Below, piece by piece: positions 18,031 through 27,013 of a stretch of 48,813 nt of DNA; the first letter of the stretch is position 1, and each line of letters begins with the position of its first letter. Source of the stretch: Pseudohaliea sp964438205. GTDB lineage: Bacteria > Pseudomonadota > Gammaproteobacteria > Pseudomonadales > Halieaceae. Made by a program: the position numbers and the translations under genes. The stretch is taken from assembly GCA_964438205.1 (NCBI GenBank), contig CAYTJQ010000022.1, positions 1-48,813 of the forward strand, read 5' to 3'. The notes under the pieces were generated by a model that saw nothing but the letters and a program-made list of their open reading frames with translations, ran no database searches and was not told the origin of the DNA.

Positions 18031-19497
18031 ATGACTTGGCTACATCGGTACGCGAAACGACTGCTCTCCGCAGCCTTCGGCCTTGTACTCGCAGGGCAGG
18101 TGGTGGCGCAGAGCGTCCCCGGGGACTTCCGCTCGGCCATCAACCAGGCGGTGAACAGCAATCCACGGATCAGCGCGGAGTACTACAACTTCGAGGCGGC
18201 CCGGGAGTCCGAGCGTGCCGCCCGCGGCGGCTACCTGCCGAGCGTGGACCTCTCCTCGGAGATCGGCCGCGAACAGCGCGATACACCGCTGGTCGATCTC
18301 GGCAGCTACACCCGCGACGCGACCCGCTTCACGGTCACGCAGATGCTCTTCGACGGTTTCGAGACCCGCAACACCGTCGCCACCCGCAACTTCGAGAAAC
18401 TGTCCCAGTACTACAACCTGCGCAGCATGTCGGAAACGGTCGCCCTCGAGGCGGCGCAGGCCTACCTCGACACGCTCCGCTTCCAGCAGCTCGTCGAATA
18501 CGCCGAGGACAACTACGTCTACCACCGGCAGATCTACAACCGCATCCGCGAGCGGACCCGGGGCGGCGTGAGCCAGGGCGTCGACCTGCAGCAGGCCGAG
18601 GCGCGGATCGCGCTGGCGGAGTCGAACCTGGTGACGGAGCTGCAGAACCTGCACGACGTGCAGGCCCGTTTCCAGCGCATCATCGGTGGCCTCCCGGCGG
18701 ACGACCTGTCCCTGCCGACGCTGCCGGATACGCTGATCCCCGAACTGCGCACGGCGGCCCTCGACGTGGCCTACAGCCGCAGCCCCGTGATCAATGCGGC
18801 GATCGAGAACCTGCGCGCGAGCCAGGAATTCCTCAATGCCCGCAACGCGCCGTTCATGCCGCGCATCGACCTCCGTTACCGCAACGAGGTCGAGCACGAT
18901 ACGGACGGCTTCAGCGGCACCTACGACGAGGAAGCGATCGAACTGGTGCTGAACTACAACCTGTTCCGCGGCGGCGCCGACAGCGCGCGCAAGCGCGAAG
19001 CCTACGCCCTCTACAATGCAGCCATGGAAGAACGCAAGCAGGCCTGCATCAACGTGCGCCAGGAGACGATGATCGCCTTCAATGACATCCGGGCCCTGAC
19101 CGAGCAGGTGCAGCTCCTGAAGCGCAACCTCGACTCCCAGGACCAGACGCGCCGGGCCTACAAGGACCAGTTCGACATCGGCCAGCGCACGCTCCTCGAC
19201 CTCCTGGACAGCCAGAACGAGTTCTTCGACACGCAGCGCGCTTACATCACCGCGCAGACCAACCTCATCGCCGCCCGCGCCGAGACCCTGGCCAACATGG
19301 GCCTGCTGCTCGCCGCCCTCGAGCTCGACGGTCTCAACGCCGAACAGATCGAGGCCCTGAAGCTCGATTTCAGCCGCGACCCGGAGGACGAGAACGCCCA
19401 GCCGCTGTGCCCGCCGGAACCGCCGCCGGCAATCGACATCGACCGCGCAACGCTTTTTGACCGCCTGGATCAGCGTGCGGCCAAGGGCAGTGGCTAG
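18031..19497 (+). CDS. TolC-family outer-membrane efflux protein (LapE-like)
   Basis: A 488-aa outer-membrane channel of the type I secretion class. A signal peptide (about 1-26, ending VVAQS) is followed by two OEP repeats rich in long coiled-coil helices (VALEAAQAYLDTLRFQQLVEY; QDQTRRAYKDQFDIGQRTLLDLLDSQNEFFDTQ). This pattern resembles LapE/AggA. It is divergent from lapG-lapD, so it probably exports the LapG-cleaved adhesin. The partner ABC protein (LapB), adaptor (LapC) and adhesin are not in this window. GAGGAAAG before ATG 18031 is a good ribosome site. The C-terminus after residue 455 is acidic and proline-rich. It ends before a double hairpin shared with the convergent receptor gene. 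Confidence 0.9.
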   Translation: MTWLHRYAKRLLSAAFGLVLAGQVVAQSVPGDFRSAINQAVNSNPRISAEYYNFEAARESERAARGGYLPSVDLSSEIGREQRDTPLVDLGSYTRDATRFTVTQMLFDGFETRNTVATRNFEKLSQYYNLRSMSETVALEAAQAYLDTLRFQQLVEYAEDNYVYHRQIYNRIRERTRGGVSQGVDLQQAEARIALAESNLVTELQNLHDVQARFQRIIGGLPADDLSLPTLPDTLIPELRTAALDVAYSRSPVINAAIENLRASQEFLNARNAPFMPRIDLRYRNEVEHDTDGFSGTYDEEAIELVLNYNLFRGGADSARKREAYALYNAAMEERKQACINVRQETMIAFNDIRALTEQVQLLKRNLDSQDQTRRAYKDQFDIGQRTLLDLLDSQNEFFDTQRAYITAQTNLIAARAETLANMGLLLAALELDGLNAEQIEALKLDFSRDPEDENAQPLCPPEPPPAIDIDRATLFDRLDQRAAKGSG

Positions 19498-19559
19498 GCC
19501 GCGGGTGTTGCAGCCCGCGGCTACACCCGACCACAGGAAAGCCCGCCTCCCGGCGGGCT
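19498..19559. terminator. two hairpins between convergent lapE-like and TonB-receptor genes
   Basis: The first hairpin is GCCGCGGG (19498-19505) with CCCGCGGC (19514-19521), an 8-bp perfect stem directly after the stop codon. The second is AGCCCGCC (19540-19547), loop TCCC, GGCGGGCT (19552-19559), again perfect over 8 bp. The second is preceded by an A-run useful for minus-strand termination; T-runs are poor on both sides. Together they probably form a bidirectional terminator. Confidence 0.65.
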
Positions 19560-19581
19560 GATTCGTTCCCGGCCCCGGTGA

Positions 19582-22113
19582 TCAGAAGCGGGCGGTGAGT
19601 CTCGCCCCCCAGATCTGGCCCTCCTCGAGGTACTGGGCGTGGGAGCCCACCAGGACGGGGACGTCGAAGCTCTGCATGAACACCTCCTCGTCGAAGATGT
19701 TGCGCCCGTAGGCCATGAGCTCCCACCAGTCGCCGCGGAGGCCCAGGCGCAGGTTCACCTTGGTGAACGAGTCGATCACGTCGAGCGGGTCGTTGTCCCC
19801 GGCGGAGTTGAACGCGTCGCGGTAGTTGGCCTCGCCGCTCAGGAAGAACTCCAGCCCGCCCATGGGGCGCACGTAATCGAACAGGAAGGACGCGCTGTAG
19901 TCCGAGGCGTAGAGCGTCGGCTCGCCGGACAGGTCGTTGTCGCTCACGCCCAGGGGGCTGCCGCAGAAGGGGTCGGCATCGATCTGCAGGGCGGTGCAGG
20001 GCCCGTCCTCGAACTCGTCGTAGGTCGCGTCCAGCCAGGCGAAGTTCAGGCCCAGGCGCAGCGCGTCGGTGGCCTGCCACATGCTGTCCACCTCGAGGCC
20101 CAGGACCTCGGAGCTGGCGGCGTTCTTCACGTTGAAGCCCAGGCCCTCGAACACGGCGGTCTGCAGGTCGCTGTACTCGGTATAGAAGAAGGCCCAGTTG
20201 AAGCGCATGGCGCCGTCCAGCAGCGTGTGCTTGCCGCCGATCTCGTAGGCATCCACCTCTTCGTCGTCGAACTCGAAGTCGTCATTCGGGTTGGTGGGGT
20301 CGTAGCAGCTGGCGATGTCGACGGTGAAGTCCGGGTTGGGGGCGCAGGGGAAGGAGCCCTGGTCGAGGTCCCCCGGTTCGCCGTCGTCCGCCGCGGTAAA
20401 GCCCCCGCTCTTGAAGCCCTGGGAGAAGCTGGCGTAGAGCATGGAGTCCTGGCCCACGTCCCACTGCAGGTTGAAGGACGGCAGGAGCGCGTCCGTTTCC
20501 CGGTCCTCCTCGTAATCGTAGCGGTAGGCGTTGAAGCTCGTGGCCTGGATCAGGGCGAGAAAATAGCTGTCGCTCGGCGTGCCCAGGCCGGTATTGCTGT
20601 CGGAGGTGTACTGCCGGCTGATCACGTCCTTCGTCTCTTCCGTGTAGCGCACGCCCACGGTGAGGCGCAGCCGGTCGGTGAGATTGAACGTGCCCTGGCC
20701 GAACAGGGCCCAGGACTCCGACTCGAGCTGGTAGAGGTGGTTGCGGGCGATCTGGTTCGGGCTGTAGGCGCCGTCCGTCTGCACCGCGAGCAGGTTCTGC
20801 GGCAGCGCCTCCGGCGGAATCGCCCCGCCGGAGAGGACGTTGGACAGGAACTGCGGGAACAGCCCGTCGAAATTCGTGTCCAGGGTCACCCGCCGGTCGA
20901 AATCGAGATCCGAACTGTCGTAGTAGAAACCGGCGACGTAGTCGAAGAACTCGCCGCCGGGGGAGGCGATGCGCAGCTCCTGGCTCCACTGCTCGAAGCG
21001 CTGGTCGTCATCGCGGTGGATGAACTGCAGGGGCAGCCAGTCGACGTCGGCGCCGTCGACGTAGCGGTACTCGGAGTAGCCGGTCACCGAGGTGATCGTA
21101 TGCTCGCCGACGTTCCAGTTCACCGTCAGCACCGCGTTGTCGATGTCGTTCTCGCTGCTGTCGGGATTGATGCCGATGCCGAGCCCGTCCGCCTGCGACT
21201 GGCCGTAACCGTTGTCCTTGAAGATGGTGAATTCCTGCTGCGTGATGTCCGCGTACCCGGGGAAGAACATGTCCATGATCGAGTAGGCGGTGTCCGCGAA
21301 GGCGGAGCGGTTCGGTACCAGCTCGTTGCGCTCTTCCGCGTTCAGGAAGATCTTGCCGGTGGTGGTGGCGCCGATGCGCTCGTAGTCCGAGTTGCTGTAC
21401 TTGAAGTTGATGTCGAGGTCGTCGCTCGGCTGCCAGGCGAGCGTGAGACGGTAGGTGAACTCGTCGATCTGCCCCTCACTCTCGCCGAGGAAGGCGTTGC
21501 GCGCGTAGCCGTCGGTCTCCCGCGCCTTGAAGGCCAGGCGGGCGGCGAGCGTGTCCGTGAGCGCACCGCTGACATGGCCCTCGTAGAGTTCGCCCTCGTT
21601 CGACTCGTAGGAGGCCGCGAGCTGCCCGTTGAACTCCTCGCCCATGTCCGGCGAGGCGCTGGTGATGTTCACTGCGCCGGCCACCGTATTGCGCCCGAAC
21701 AGCGTGCCCTGCGGCCCGCGCAGCACTTCCACCCGCTCGACGTCGAGGAAGGCGGCGCGATACTGGCGGCCGCGGCCCATGTAGACGCCGTCGATATACA
21801 TGCCCACGGACTGCTCGAAGCCCTGGTTGTTGCCGGAGCCGACACCGCGCATGTAGATGTTGGTGTTCACCGGGGCGTCGGCGATGTGCAGGTTGGGCAC
21901 GTAGTCCGCCAGCGCCGCCATGTTGGGGATGCCGGCGTCCTGGATCTGCTCGCCCTGGATGGCGGACACGGAGATCGGAACGTCCTGCAGGCTCTCGGCG
22001 CGCTTCTGCGCCGTCACGATCACTTCTTCGAGTTGCTGGGCGCCGGCGATGGGCGCGGTGAGAGAAACGGACAGGGCCGCTGCAAGCGGCAGTGTGCGGA
22101 ATGGCGCAGCCAT
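19582..22113 (-). CDS. TonB-dependent outer-membrane receptor
   Basis: An 843-aa receptor. It has a signal peptide (1-24, ending AGAQQ), a TonB-box-like start LEEVIVTAQKR, an N-terminal plug (about 35-165; DVPISVSAIQGEQIQD, MRGVGSGNNQ, VERVEVLRGPQGTLFGRNTVAGAVN) and a C-terminal beta-barrel ending in aromatic RLTARF. The plug type is the one abundant in marine and sphingomonad genomes for hydrophobic or complex organic substrates as well as iron chelates; the ligand is unknown. ATG 22113 follows AAAGGGG. The amidase gene lies upstream on the same strand; if the assembly gap is false, the two would be only about 150 bp apart and may form an operon. Confidence 0.93.
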   Translation of the reverse strand: MAAPFRTLPLAAALSVSLTAPIAGAQQLEEVIVTAQKRAESLQDVPISVSAIQGEQIQDAGIPNMAALADYVPNLHIADAPVNTNIYMRGVGSGNNQGFEQSVGMYIDGVYMGRGRQYRAAFLDVERVEVLRGPQGTLFGRNTVAGAVNITSASPDMGEEFNGQLAASYESNEGELYEGHVSGALTDTLAARLAFKARETDGYARNAFLGESEGQIDEFTYRLTLAWQPSDDLDINFKYSNSDYERIGATTTGKIFLNAEERNELVPNRSAFADTAYSIMDMFFPGYADITQQEFTIFKDNGYGQSQADGLGIGINPDSSENDIDNAVLTVNWNVGEHTITSVTGYSEYRYVDGADVDWLPLQFIHRDDDQRFEQWSQELRIASPGGEFFDYVAGFYYDSSDLDFDRRVTLDTNFDGLFPQFLSNVLSGGAIPPEALPQNLLAVQTDGAYSPNQIARNHLYQLESESWALFGQGTFNLTDRLRLTVGVRYTEETKDVISRQYTSDSNTGLGTPSDSYFLALIQATSFNAYRYDYEEDRETDALLPSFNLQWDVGQDSMLYASFSQGFKSGGFTAADDGEPGDLDQGSFPCAPNPDFTVDIASCYDPTNPNDDFEFDDEEVDAYEIGGKHTLLDGAMRFNWAFFYTEYSDLQTAVFEGLGFNVKNAASSEVLGLEVDSMWQATDALRLGLNFAWLDATYDEFEDGPCTALQIDADPFCGSPLGVSDNDLSGEPTLYASDYSASFLFDYVRPMGGLEFFLSGEANYRDAFNSAGDNDPLDVIDSFTKVNLRLGLRGDWWELMAYGRNIFDEEVFMQSFDVPVLVGSHAQYLEEGQIWGARLTARF

Positions 22114-22419
22114 GGAATACCCCTTTGATCTGTTATCGATTATGTGTGGTCCGGCAGGCGGGTAACCGGCCGGACCTTCGAGGATAGTAATGCAGCGACT
22201 TTCCGTGAAACAAGCCTGCCCGTGAAACAAGCCTGCCCGTGAAACGAACCTGCGCTGCGCCTCGCTAGCCGGCGTAACCGGGCGGCGGCNNNNNNNNNNN
22301 NNNNNNNNNNNNNNNNNNNNNNNNNNNNNNNNNNNNNNNNNNNNNNNNNNNNNNNNNNNNNNNNNNNNNNNNNNNNNNNNNNNNNNNNNGCCCGTGAAAC
22401 GAACCTGCGCTGCGCCTCG
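22114..22419. other. intergenic stretch: tandem repeats plus assembly gap
   Basis: No gene is seen here. It holds the receptor leader, a 17-bp tandem repeat (22204-22254), the first copy of a 55-bp duplication (22235-22289), 100 N (22290-22389) and part of the second copy (22390-22444). The first copy includes a second version of the amidase 3' end. An ORF read through the N run is an artefact. Confidence 0.9.
22204..22254. repeat. 17-bp tandem repeat, three copies
   Basis: Two perfect copies of CGTGAAACAAGCCTGCC (22204-22220 and 22221-22237) are followed by a third with 14 of 17 matches (22238-22254). On the minus strand the array follows the amidase stop after 10 bp when read from the pre-gap copy. 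It probably broke the assembly. Confidence 0.9.
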
Positions 22420-22444
22420 CTAGCCGGCGTAACCGGGCGGCGGC
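22235..22444. other. assembly gap flanked by exact 55-bp duplication
   Basis: Positions 22235-22289 and 22390-22444 are identical over 55 bases and abut the 100-N run on both sides. 55 is a common final k-mer size of de Bruijn assemblers and 100 N is a common placeholder. The two contigs therefore probably overlap, and the sequence should be collapsed to one copy or re-resolved. Confidence 0.9.
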
Positions 22445-23886
22445 ACGAAGGCGCGGTGGTGCTGTTCGAGGAGGGCGGCCACGGCGAGCGTCGTGCGGTC
22501 GCCGAGGAAAGGCCCGGCGACCTGGCAGCCCACGGGCAGGCCATCGGCGGTGGTGCCGAGGGGTACCGCCGTGGCCGGCAGGTAGGCGTTCAGCGTCAGG
22601 CCGGCCCAGCGCAGGATGTCCGTGTAGGGGCGCGCTTCGCCGGCTACGTCGAGAGTCCGCGCCTGCATCGGCTCGCTGTGGTCGTGGGGGAAGGCCGGGA
22701 CGTGCGCGCAGGGACAGAGCAGCACGTCGAAGTCGGCGAAGAAGCCGGCCCACGCCCGGCGCGTGCGCTGCCGTCGCTCGTTTTCCCGCAGCCAGTCCCG
22801 GTGCGACAGGGCAATGCCGCGCAGCTGCAGCAAGGGCTCGCTCATGTCGTCGGGCGCCGCCGCGGCGACCGCCGCCTGTGCCTGCTCGCGTACCGCCGCG
22901 GGCATGTCTGCGCCGAGGATCGACAGCATGAGCATCGTGTAGTTCTCGTGGTTCGTCTGCGGGTCGAAGGCCGGCCGCGCCGCCCGGTCCACCCGCGCGC
23001 CCAGTGCCTCGAGCGTGTCCGCCGCGGCGAGAATGTGCTCGCGGATCGCGGGGTGCACGGGGCAGAAAGGGTCATCGGCCCAGACCGCCACCCGCAGCTC
23101 ACCGGTTTCCCGGAAGCGCGCTGCCGGCAGGACGGGGGCACTGGCGCAGGGGCCGGCGATCGCCGCAGCGGGCCCGAGGAGCAGGTCCAGGGCCTGTGCG
23201 AGGTCTGCCACGCAGGTGGCGAGCGGGCCCGCGACGGAGAGATCGGGCTCGAGGAGGAGCCCCTCGGCGGGCGGGATATGGCCGATGAGGCTGATCAGCC
23301 CGTGGCTGGTCTTGTGCCCGAAGATGCCGTTGAAGTGGCTGGGGGTGCGGATGGAGCCGCCGATATCGGAACCCAGCTCCAGGGGGGTGAGGCCCGCAGC
23401 CAGGGCCGCCGCCGCGCCGCCGGAGGAGCCGCCGCAGGTCCGGTCCGTGGCCCAGGGGTTGCTGCTGGTGCCGTACACGGCGTTGTAGCTCTGCAGGTCG
23501 GCGCTCAGGAAGGGCACGTTGGTCTTGCCGAGGAGGATCGCGCCGGCATCGAGGTAGCGCTGGACGGCGACGGCGTTCTCCGCCGCCGCCCTGCCCGCCC
23601 GCTCCGGCACGCCCGCGACGGTGGGCAGTTCGCAGGTACTGTAGGCGTCCTTGATGGTGAGCGGTACCCCGTGCAGCGGTCCCCAGTCCTCGCCGCGCGC
23701 GGCGGCGGCATCGGCTTCCCGGGCCCGCGCCCGCGCGGCCTCCGGGTCCGTGGCGACCACGGCGTTGAGCGCGCCGTTGTGGGCATCGATGCGGCCGAGG
23801 AAGAACTCCACCGCCTCCAGCGCGCTGGCCCGGCCGGCCCTGATGTCGTCGGCGATGGCGAAGGCACTTCGATAGAGAAAGCTCAC
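22420..23886 (-). CDS. amidase (amidase-signature family)
   Basis: A 488-aa Ser-cisSer-Lys hydrolase that cleaves amide bonds. The amidase signature is complete: the catalytic Lys in LTIKDAY, the cis-Ser in CGGSSGGAAAALAAGL, and the nucleophile Ser in GSDIGGSIRTPSHFNG followed by GIFGHKTS. There is no signal peptide, so it should be cytosolic. Start GTG 23886 follows AGGAG by about 7 bases. It resembles stand-alone amidases rather than GatA: no gatB or gatC lies nearby. The TonB-dependent receptor gene lies downstream on the same strand across the suspect gap, so import and amide hydrolysis of one substrate is conceivable. Confidence 0.9.
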   Translation of the reverse strand: MSFLYRSAFAIADDIRAGRASALEAVEFFLGRIDAHNGALNAVVATDPEAARARAREADAAAARGEDWGPLHGVPLTIKDAYSTCELPTVAGVPERAGRAAAENAVAVQRYLDAGAILLGKTNVPFLSADLQSYNAVYGTSSNPWATDRTCGGSSGGAAAALAAGLTPLELGSDIGGSIRTPSHFNGIFGHKTSHGLISLIGHIPPAEGLLLEPDLSVAGPLATCVADLAQALDLLLGPAAAIAGPCASAPVLPAARFRETGELRVAVWADDPFCPVHPAIREHILAAADTLEALGARVDRAARPAFDPQTNHENYTMLMLSILGADMPAAVREQAQAAVAAAAPDDMSEPLLQLRGIALSHRDWLRENERRQRTRRAWAGFFADFDVLLCPCAHVPAFPHDHSEPMQARTLDVAGEARPYTDILRWAGLTLNAYLPATAVPLGTTADGLPVGCQVAGPFLGDRTTLAVAALLEQHHRAFVPPPGYAG

Positions 23887-23981
23887 GGCTGGCTCCTGTT
23901 CCCGGTTCCGTTCCAGGCCGCATCATAGCAGTCCCGGGTCCCACCGCAGGGCGGTTTCATTGTCACGGAAATTTCATAAAA

Positions 23982-23995
23982 ACGCGCTTGCGCGT
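23982..23995. promoter_or_regulatory. palindrome in the amidase/PAP2 divergent spacer
   Basis: ACGCGC-TT-GCGCGT is a perfect 14-bp inverted repeat roughly midway between the two divergent starts (23886 and 24032), next to an A/T-rich stretch (aatttcataaaa). It could be an operator for either gene. No good -35/-10 pair was identified. Confidence 0.35.
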
Positions 23996-24031
23996 CACGC
24001 CGCTGTCACCCGCGCTGGTTAGTCTTTGTCC

Positions 24032-24547
24032 ATGCGCATGCTTGAAGACATCCAGGTCATCGATCGCCAGCTGCTGCTTCTGCTCCGGCAGTCGGAGAGC
24101 TGGCTGGCGCTGCATGCCCGGGATGTCTCGCGCACGGCGGACGGCCACCTCTACGTGATCCTGCCGCTGCTGCTGTCCATGGTCAGCGAGGCCGGCGACC
24201 GGTTCGTTCTCGCCACGGTACTGGCCTTCGGCGCCGAGCGCTCGATCTACTGGGTGCTGAAGAACACGCTCCGGCGCAAGCGGCCGGCGCAGGCGCTGCC
24301 GGGCTTCGAGAGCACGATCATCGCCGCGGACGAGTTCAGCTTCCCCTCGGGGCACACCTCGGCGGCCTTCCTGTTTGCCACGCTGCTCTGCCTGCACTTC
24401 GGGCCCCTGGCCCTGCCGGCCTATGGCTGGGCGATGGCCGTCGGCATGTCGCGGGTCTACCTCGGCGTCCATTTCCCCACGGACACGCTGGTCGGCGCCG
24501 CTCTCGGCACCGGTCTCGGTCTCGCGGTGACAGGGCTGCTCGTCTGA
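24032..24547 (+). CDS. PAP2-family membrane phosphatase
   Basis: A 171-aa inner-membrane phosphatase, expected to act on lipid phosphates such as phosphatidate or undecaprenyl pyrophosphate. All three PAP2 motifs are present: KNTLRRKRP, PSGHTSAAF and SRVYLGVHFPTD, with the catalytic histidines in the second and third. At least four hydrophobic segments are visible. ATG 24032 is used; a TTG at 24026 and ATG 24038 are alternatives. A glycosyltransferase gene follows 20 bp downstream on the same strand, suggesting a shared glycolipid or cell-envelope pathway. Confidence 0.88.
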   Translation: MRMLEDIQVIDRQLLLLLRQSESWLALHARDVSRTADGHLYVILPLLLSMVSEAGDRFVLATVLAFGAERSIYWVLKNTLRRKRPAQALPGFESTIIAADEFSFPSGHTSAAFLFATLLCLHFGPLALPAYGWAMAVGMSRVYLGVHFPTDTLVGAALGTGLGLAVTGLLV

Positions 24548-24567
24548 CGGGCGGGCGGCGCGGCGCG

Positions 24568-25662
24568 ATGCGACTTCTCTACGGGGTGCAGGGCACGGGG
24601 AACGGTCACCTCAGCCGCGCCCGCGCGATGGCCGCGGCGTTTGCGCAGCGCGGCGTCGCCGTCGATTACCTGTTCAGCGGTCGGTCGCGCGACGGCTTCT
24701 TCGCGATGGAGGGCTTCGGCGCCTTCCAGTGGCGTCGCGGGCTCACCTTCGTCAACGAGCACGGCCGCGTGAGCTACCTGAAGACCGTCCTCGGCAACGA
24801 CTACCTGGCGTTCCTGCGCGACGTTCGCACCCTGGACCTCAGCGGCTACGACGTCATCCTCAGCGACTTCGAGCCCGTCACTGCCTGGGCGGGGCGGCTG
24901 CGCGGCAAGCCGGTGGTCAGCCTGGGGCACCAGCCTGCCTTCGATCACGCCGTGCCCGTGGCGCAGCGCGACCTGCGCACCATGCTCGTCATGCGCCTCT
25001 TCGCGCCGGGCAGCGTGCGTGTCGGCATGCACTGGTCTTCCTTCGGCGCGCCGATCCTGCCGCCGCTGGTCGATCTCGACGGGGCATTGCCGCAGCGGCG
25101 GCGCGGCAAGATCCTCGTCTACCTGCCCTTCGAGGACCCGGCGGCGGTACAGGCGCTGCTGCGTCCCTTCCTGGCCCACGAATTCTTCGTCTACGCGCCC
25201 GGGTCGCCGAACCGGGACGAGGGCAACCTGCGGCTGCGGCCGACGTCCCTCGAGGGTTTTCGCCGCGATCTCGCGGACTGCGACGGCGTCATCAGCAATG
25301 CCGGCTTCGAACTGGCCAGCGAGTGCCTGGCCCTCGGCAAGCGCCTGCTGGTCAAGCCCCAGGGGCGGCAGATGGAGCAGGCGTCTAACGCGCTGGCGCT
25401 GCGCCAGCTCGGCTACGGGGCCAGCATGGAGCGCCTCGATGCGCGGCGCATCGGCGACTGGCTGGACAGCGATGCCACGCCGCCGCGGCTGCACTTCCCG
25501 GATGTGGCGGGGGCCCTGGCCGACTGGCTGCTCGCCGGCGATTACCGCGACGACGCCCTCGCCGCGCTCAGCGACCGGCTCTGGGGCGCTGTGCACGCGG
25601 AGCGCATCGGCACCCGCGCCGTGGCCGAGAGCCGCCCCCGGCCCCTCGCCCTCACCGCCTAG
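24568..25662 (+). CDS. MJ1255/VC2487-type glycosyltransferase
   Basis: A 364-aa GT-B-fold protein. The N-terminal YGVQGTGNGHLSRARAMA resembles the nucleotide-sugar transferase family represented by MJ1255 and VC2487, distantly related to MurG and UDP-GlcNAc transferases. The C-terminal half has a donor-site-like segment (GVISNAGFELASECLALGKRLLVKPQGRQMEQASNA in two adjoining blocks), which corresponds to the family's NAGF-xE motif. There is no signal or membrane segment. Its pairing with the PAP2 phosphatase suggests glycolipid metabolism; donor and acceptor are unknown. It is convergent with the MFS gene (8-bp gap). Confidence 0.82.
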   Translation: MRLLYGVQGTGNGHLSRARAMAAAFAQRGVAVDYLFSGRSRDGFFAMEGFGAFQWRRGLTFVNEHGRVSYLKTVLGNDYLAFLRDVRTLDLSGYDVILSDFEPVTAWAGRLRGKPVVSLGHQPAFDHAVPVAQRDLRTMLVMRLFAPGSVRVGMHWSSFGAPILPPLVDLDGALPQRRRGKILVYLPFEDPAAVQALLRPFLAHEFFVYAPGSPNRDEGNLRLRPTSLEGFRRDLADCDGVISNAGFELASECLALGKRLLVKPQGRQMEQASNALALRQLGYGASMERLDARRIGDWLDSDATPPRLHFPDVAGALADWLLAGDYRDDALAALSDRLWGAVHAERIGTRAVAESRPRPLALTA

Positions 25663-25670
25663 TTGCCGGG

Positions 25671-27005
25671 CTAATCCACGCGCTGCAGTGTGCCGCAGCG
25701 CAGGGCGGCGCCCAGGGCGATGAGCGACAGCGCGGCCAGCACCGCCTGCGTCCCCAGGAGCGTGTCGATCACACCGAGGCCGACCCCCGCGAACAGCACG
25801 AGCCCCAGCACCGTGTTGCTGACCGCGGTGTAGGCAGCGCGGTTCTCGCCCGATGCGAGGTCGACGAGATAGGTCTTGCGGCCGACGCGGGCACCCTGGT
25901 GGGCGACGGCGCAGAGAAACAGCAGCGCCGCGCCAACGAGGCCGTTGCCCAGCGCGCCCTGGCCGGCGAGCAGCAGCGCGAGGCCCAGGGCCAGGGCCGA
26001 GAGCAGCGCGGCGGCGGCCATTACCCGGTGCGAGGCGACATCCGACCAGAAACCCCAGAAGGGGGCCGAAAGCAGGGCGGCGAGGCCCTCGGCGAGCAGC
26101 AGCGTGCCCAGCGCGAGGTCGCCTGCGCCGCTGGCGCGCAGCAGCACCACGAGGTAGGGAATCGCGAAGGCCGTGGCCACGAGCAGGCTGCGCGCGATCA
26201 CGAAAGCCCGGAACGGCGCATCGTCGCGCAGGAGGCGCAGGCTGCGCAGCGCCTCGTCGAGGGCATTGCCGCCACCACCGGTTGCGCCGGGCACCTCGGG
26301 TACCCGCGCGTAGACCAGTGCGGCCGCCGCCCAGGCCAGGGCGGCGGCCGCCAGCAGCCCGGCGAAGAGAGCGCTCTCCGCGCCGTCGCGGCCGCCGGCA
26401 AGGACGAGGAGCCCGGCGACCACGAGCGTGGCAAGGCCCGCCGCGGAACCGGCGAGGCCCGTGAGCCGGCCGCGGCGCGATTTCGACACGGTCTTGCCGA
26501 GCACGTCCTTGGCGGCGACCGAGCAGACCCCCCGGGCGAGGCTGAAGACCGCGAGCAGCAGGCACACCGCGCTGCCCAGGGCATGCCCCTCGAGCAGGAA
26601 CAGCGCCGGTACCATGGCCGCGAGCGCCGCCGCCTGCGCGAGGCCGCCCGCCACCCAGAAGCCCTTGCGCAGGGGGCGCTCCCGCAGGGCCCGGGCGACC
26701 GCGAGCTGCGGCAGCAGGGAGAGGGATTCGCGCAGCGGCACCAGCAGCGACAGGTAGATGGCGGGTGCACCGAGGCTGGTGAGGATCCAGGCGAGGACGA
26801 GGCGGCTGGAAGAGAGCGCATCGCCCAGCTTGCTCAGCGTCTGTGCCGCCAGCTGCAGGGTGAAGGCCGCCGGCTGCTCGTGGCAGGCGGCATCGGGGAT
26901 GTCGCGGCAGACGCGCGCGTCCTCTTCCTCGGCGAGCAGGGTGTAGAGGGCCGCATAGGCGACCTTCTCCCGGCGGGGCAGCTGCGGCTGCGGTGTTGTG
27001 TCCAC
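25671..27005 (-). CDS. MFS transporter
   Basis: A 444-aa inner-membrane protein with about eleven to twelve hydrophobic helices, preceded by an unusual soluble N-terminal stretch of about 55 residues containing two cysteines (CRDIPDAACHEQ). The loop KTVSKSRRGRLTGLAGSAAG after the fourth helix and the PFWGFWSDVASHRV loop fit the MFS motif-A position. The substrate is unknown. GTG 27005 lies 8 bp after the stop of the BCCT gene, so translation is probably coupled and the two transporters co-expressed. The hydrophobic GC-rich sequence gives long open frames on both strands; this frame has the transporter signature. Confidence 0.85.
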   Translation of the reverse strand: MDTTPQPQLPRREKVAYAALYTLLAEEEDARVCRDIPDAACHEQPAAFTLQLAAQTLSKLGDALSSSRLVLAWILTSLGAPAIYLSLLVPLRESLSLLPQLAVARALRERPLRKGFWVAGGLAQAAALAAMVPALFLLEGHALGSAVCLLLAVFSLARGVCSVAAKDVLGKTVSKSRRGRLTGLAGSAAGLATLVVAGLLVLAGGRDGAESALFAGLLAAAALAWAAAALVYARVPEVPGATGGGGNALDEALRSLRLLRDDAPFRAFVIARSLLVATAFAIPYLVVLLRASGAGDLALGTLLLAEGLAALLSAPFWGFWSDVASHRVMAAAALLSALALGLALLLAGQGALGNGLVGAALLFLCAVAHQGARVGRKTYLVDLASGENRAAYTAVSNTVLGLVLFAGVGLGVIDTLLGTQAVLAALSLIALGAALRCGTLQRVD

Positions 27006-27013
27006 GGGAGGCC

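Noticed and set aside
22265..22289. A second copy of the amidase 3' end, which might be called a pseudogene fragment.
   Set aside because: It is part of the exact 55-bp duplication beside the N run and is better explained as an assembly overlap.
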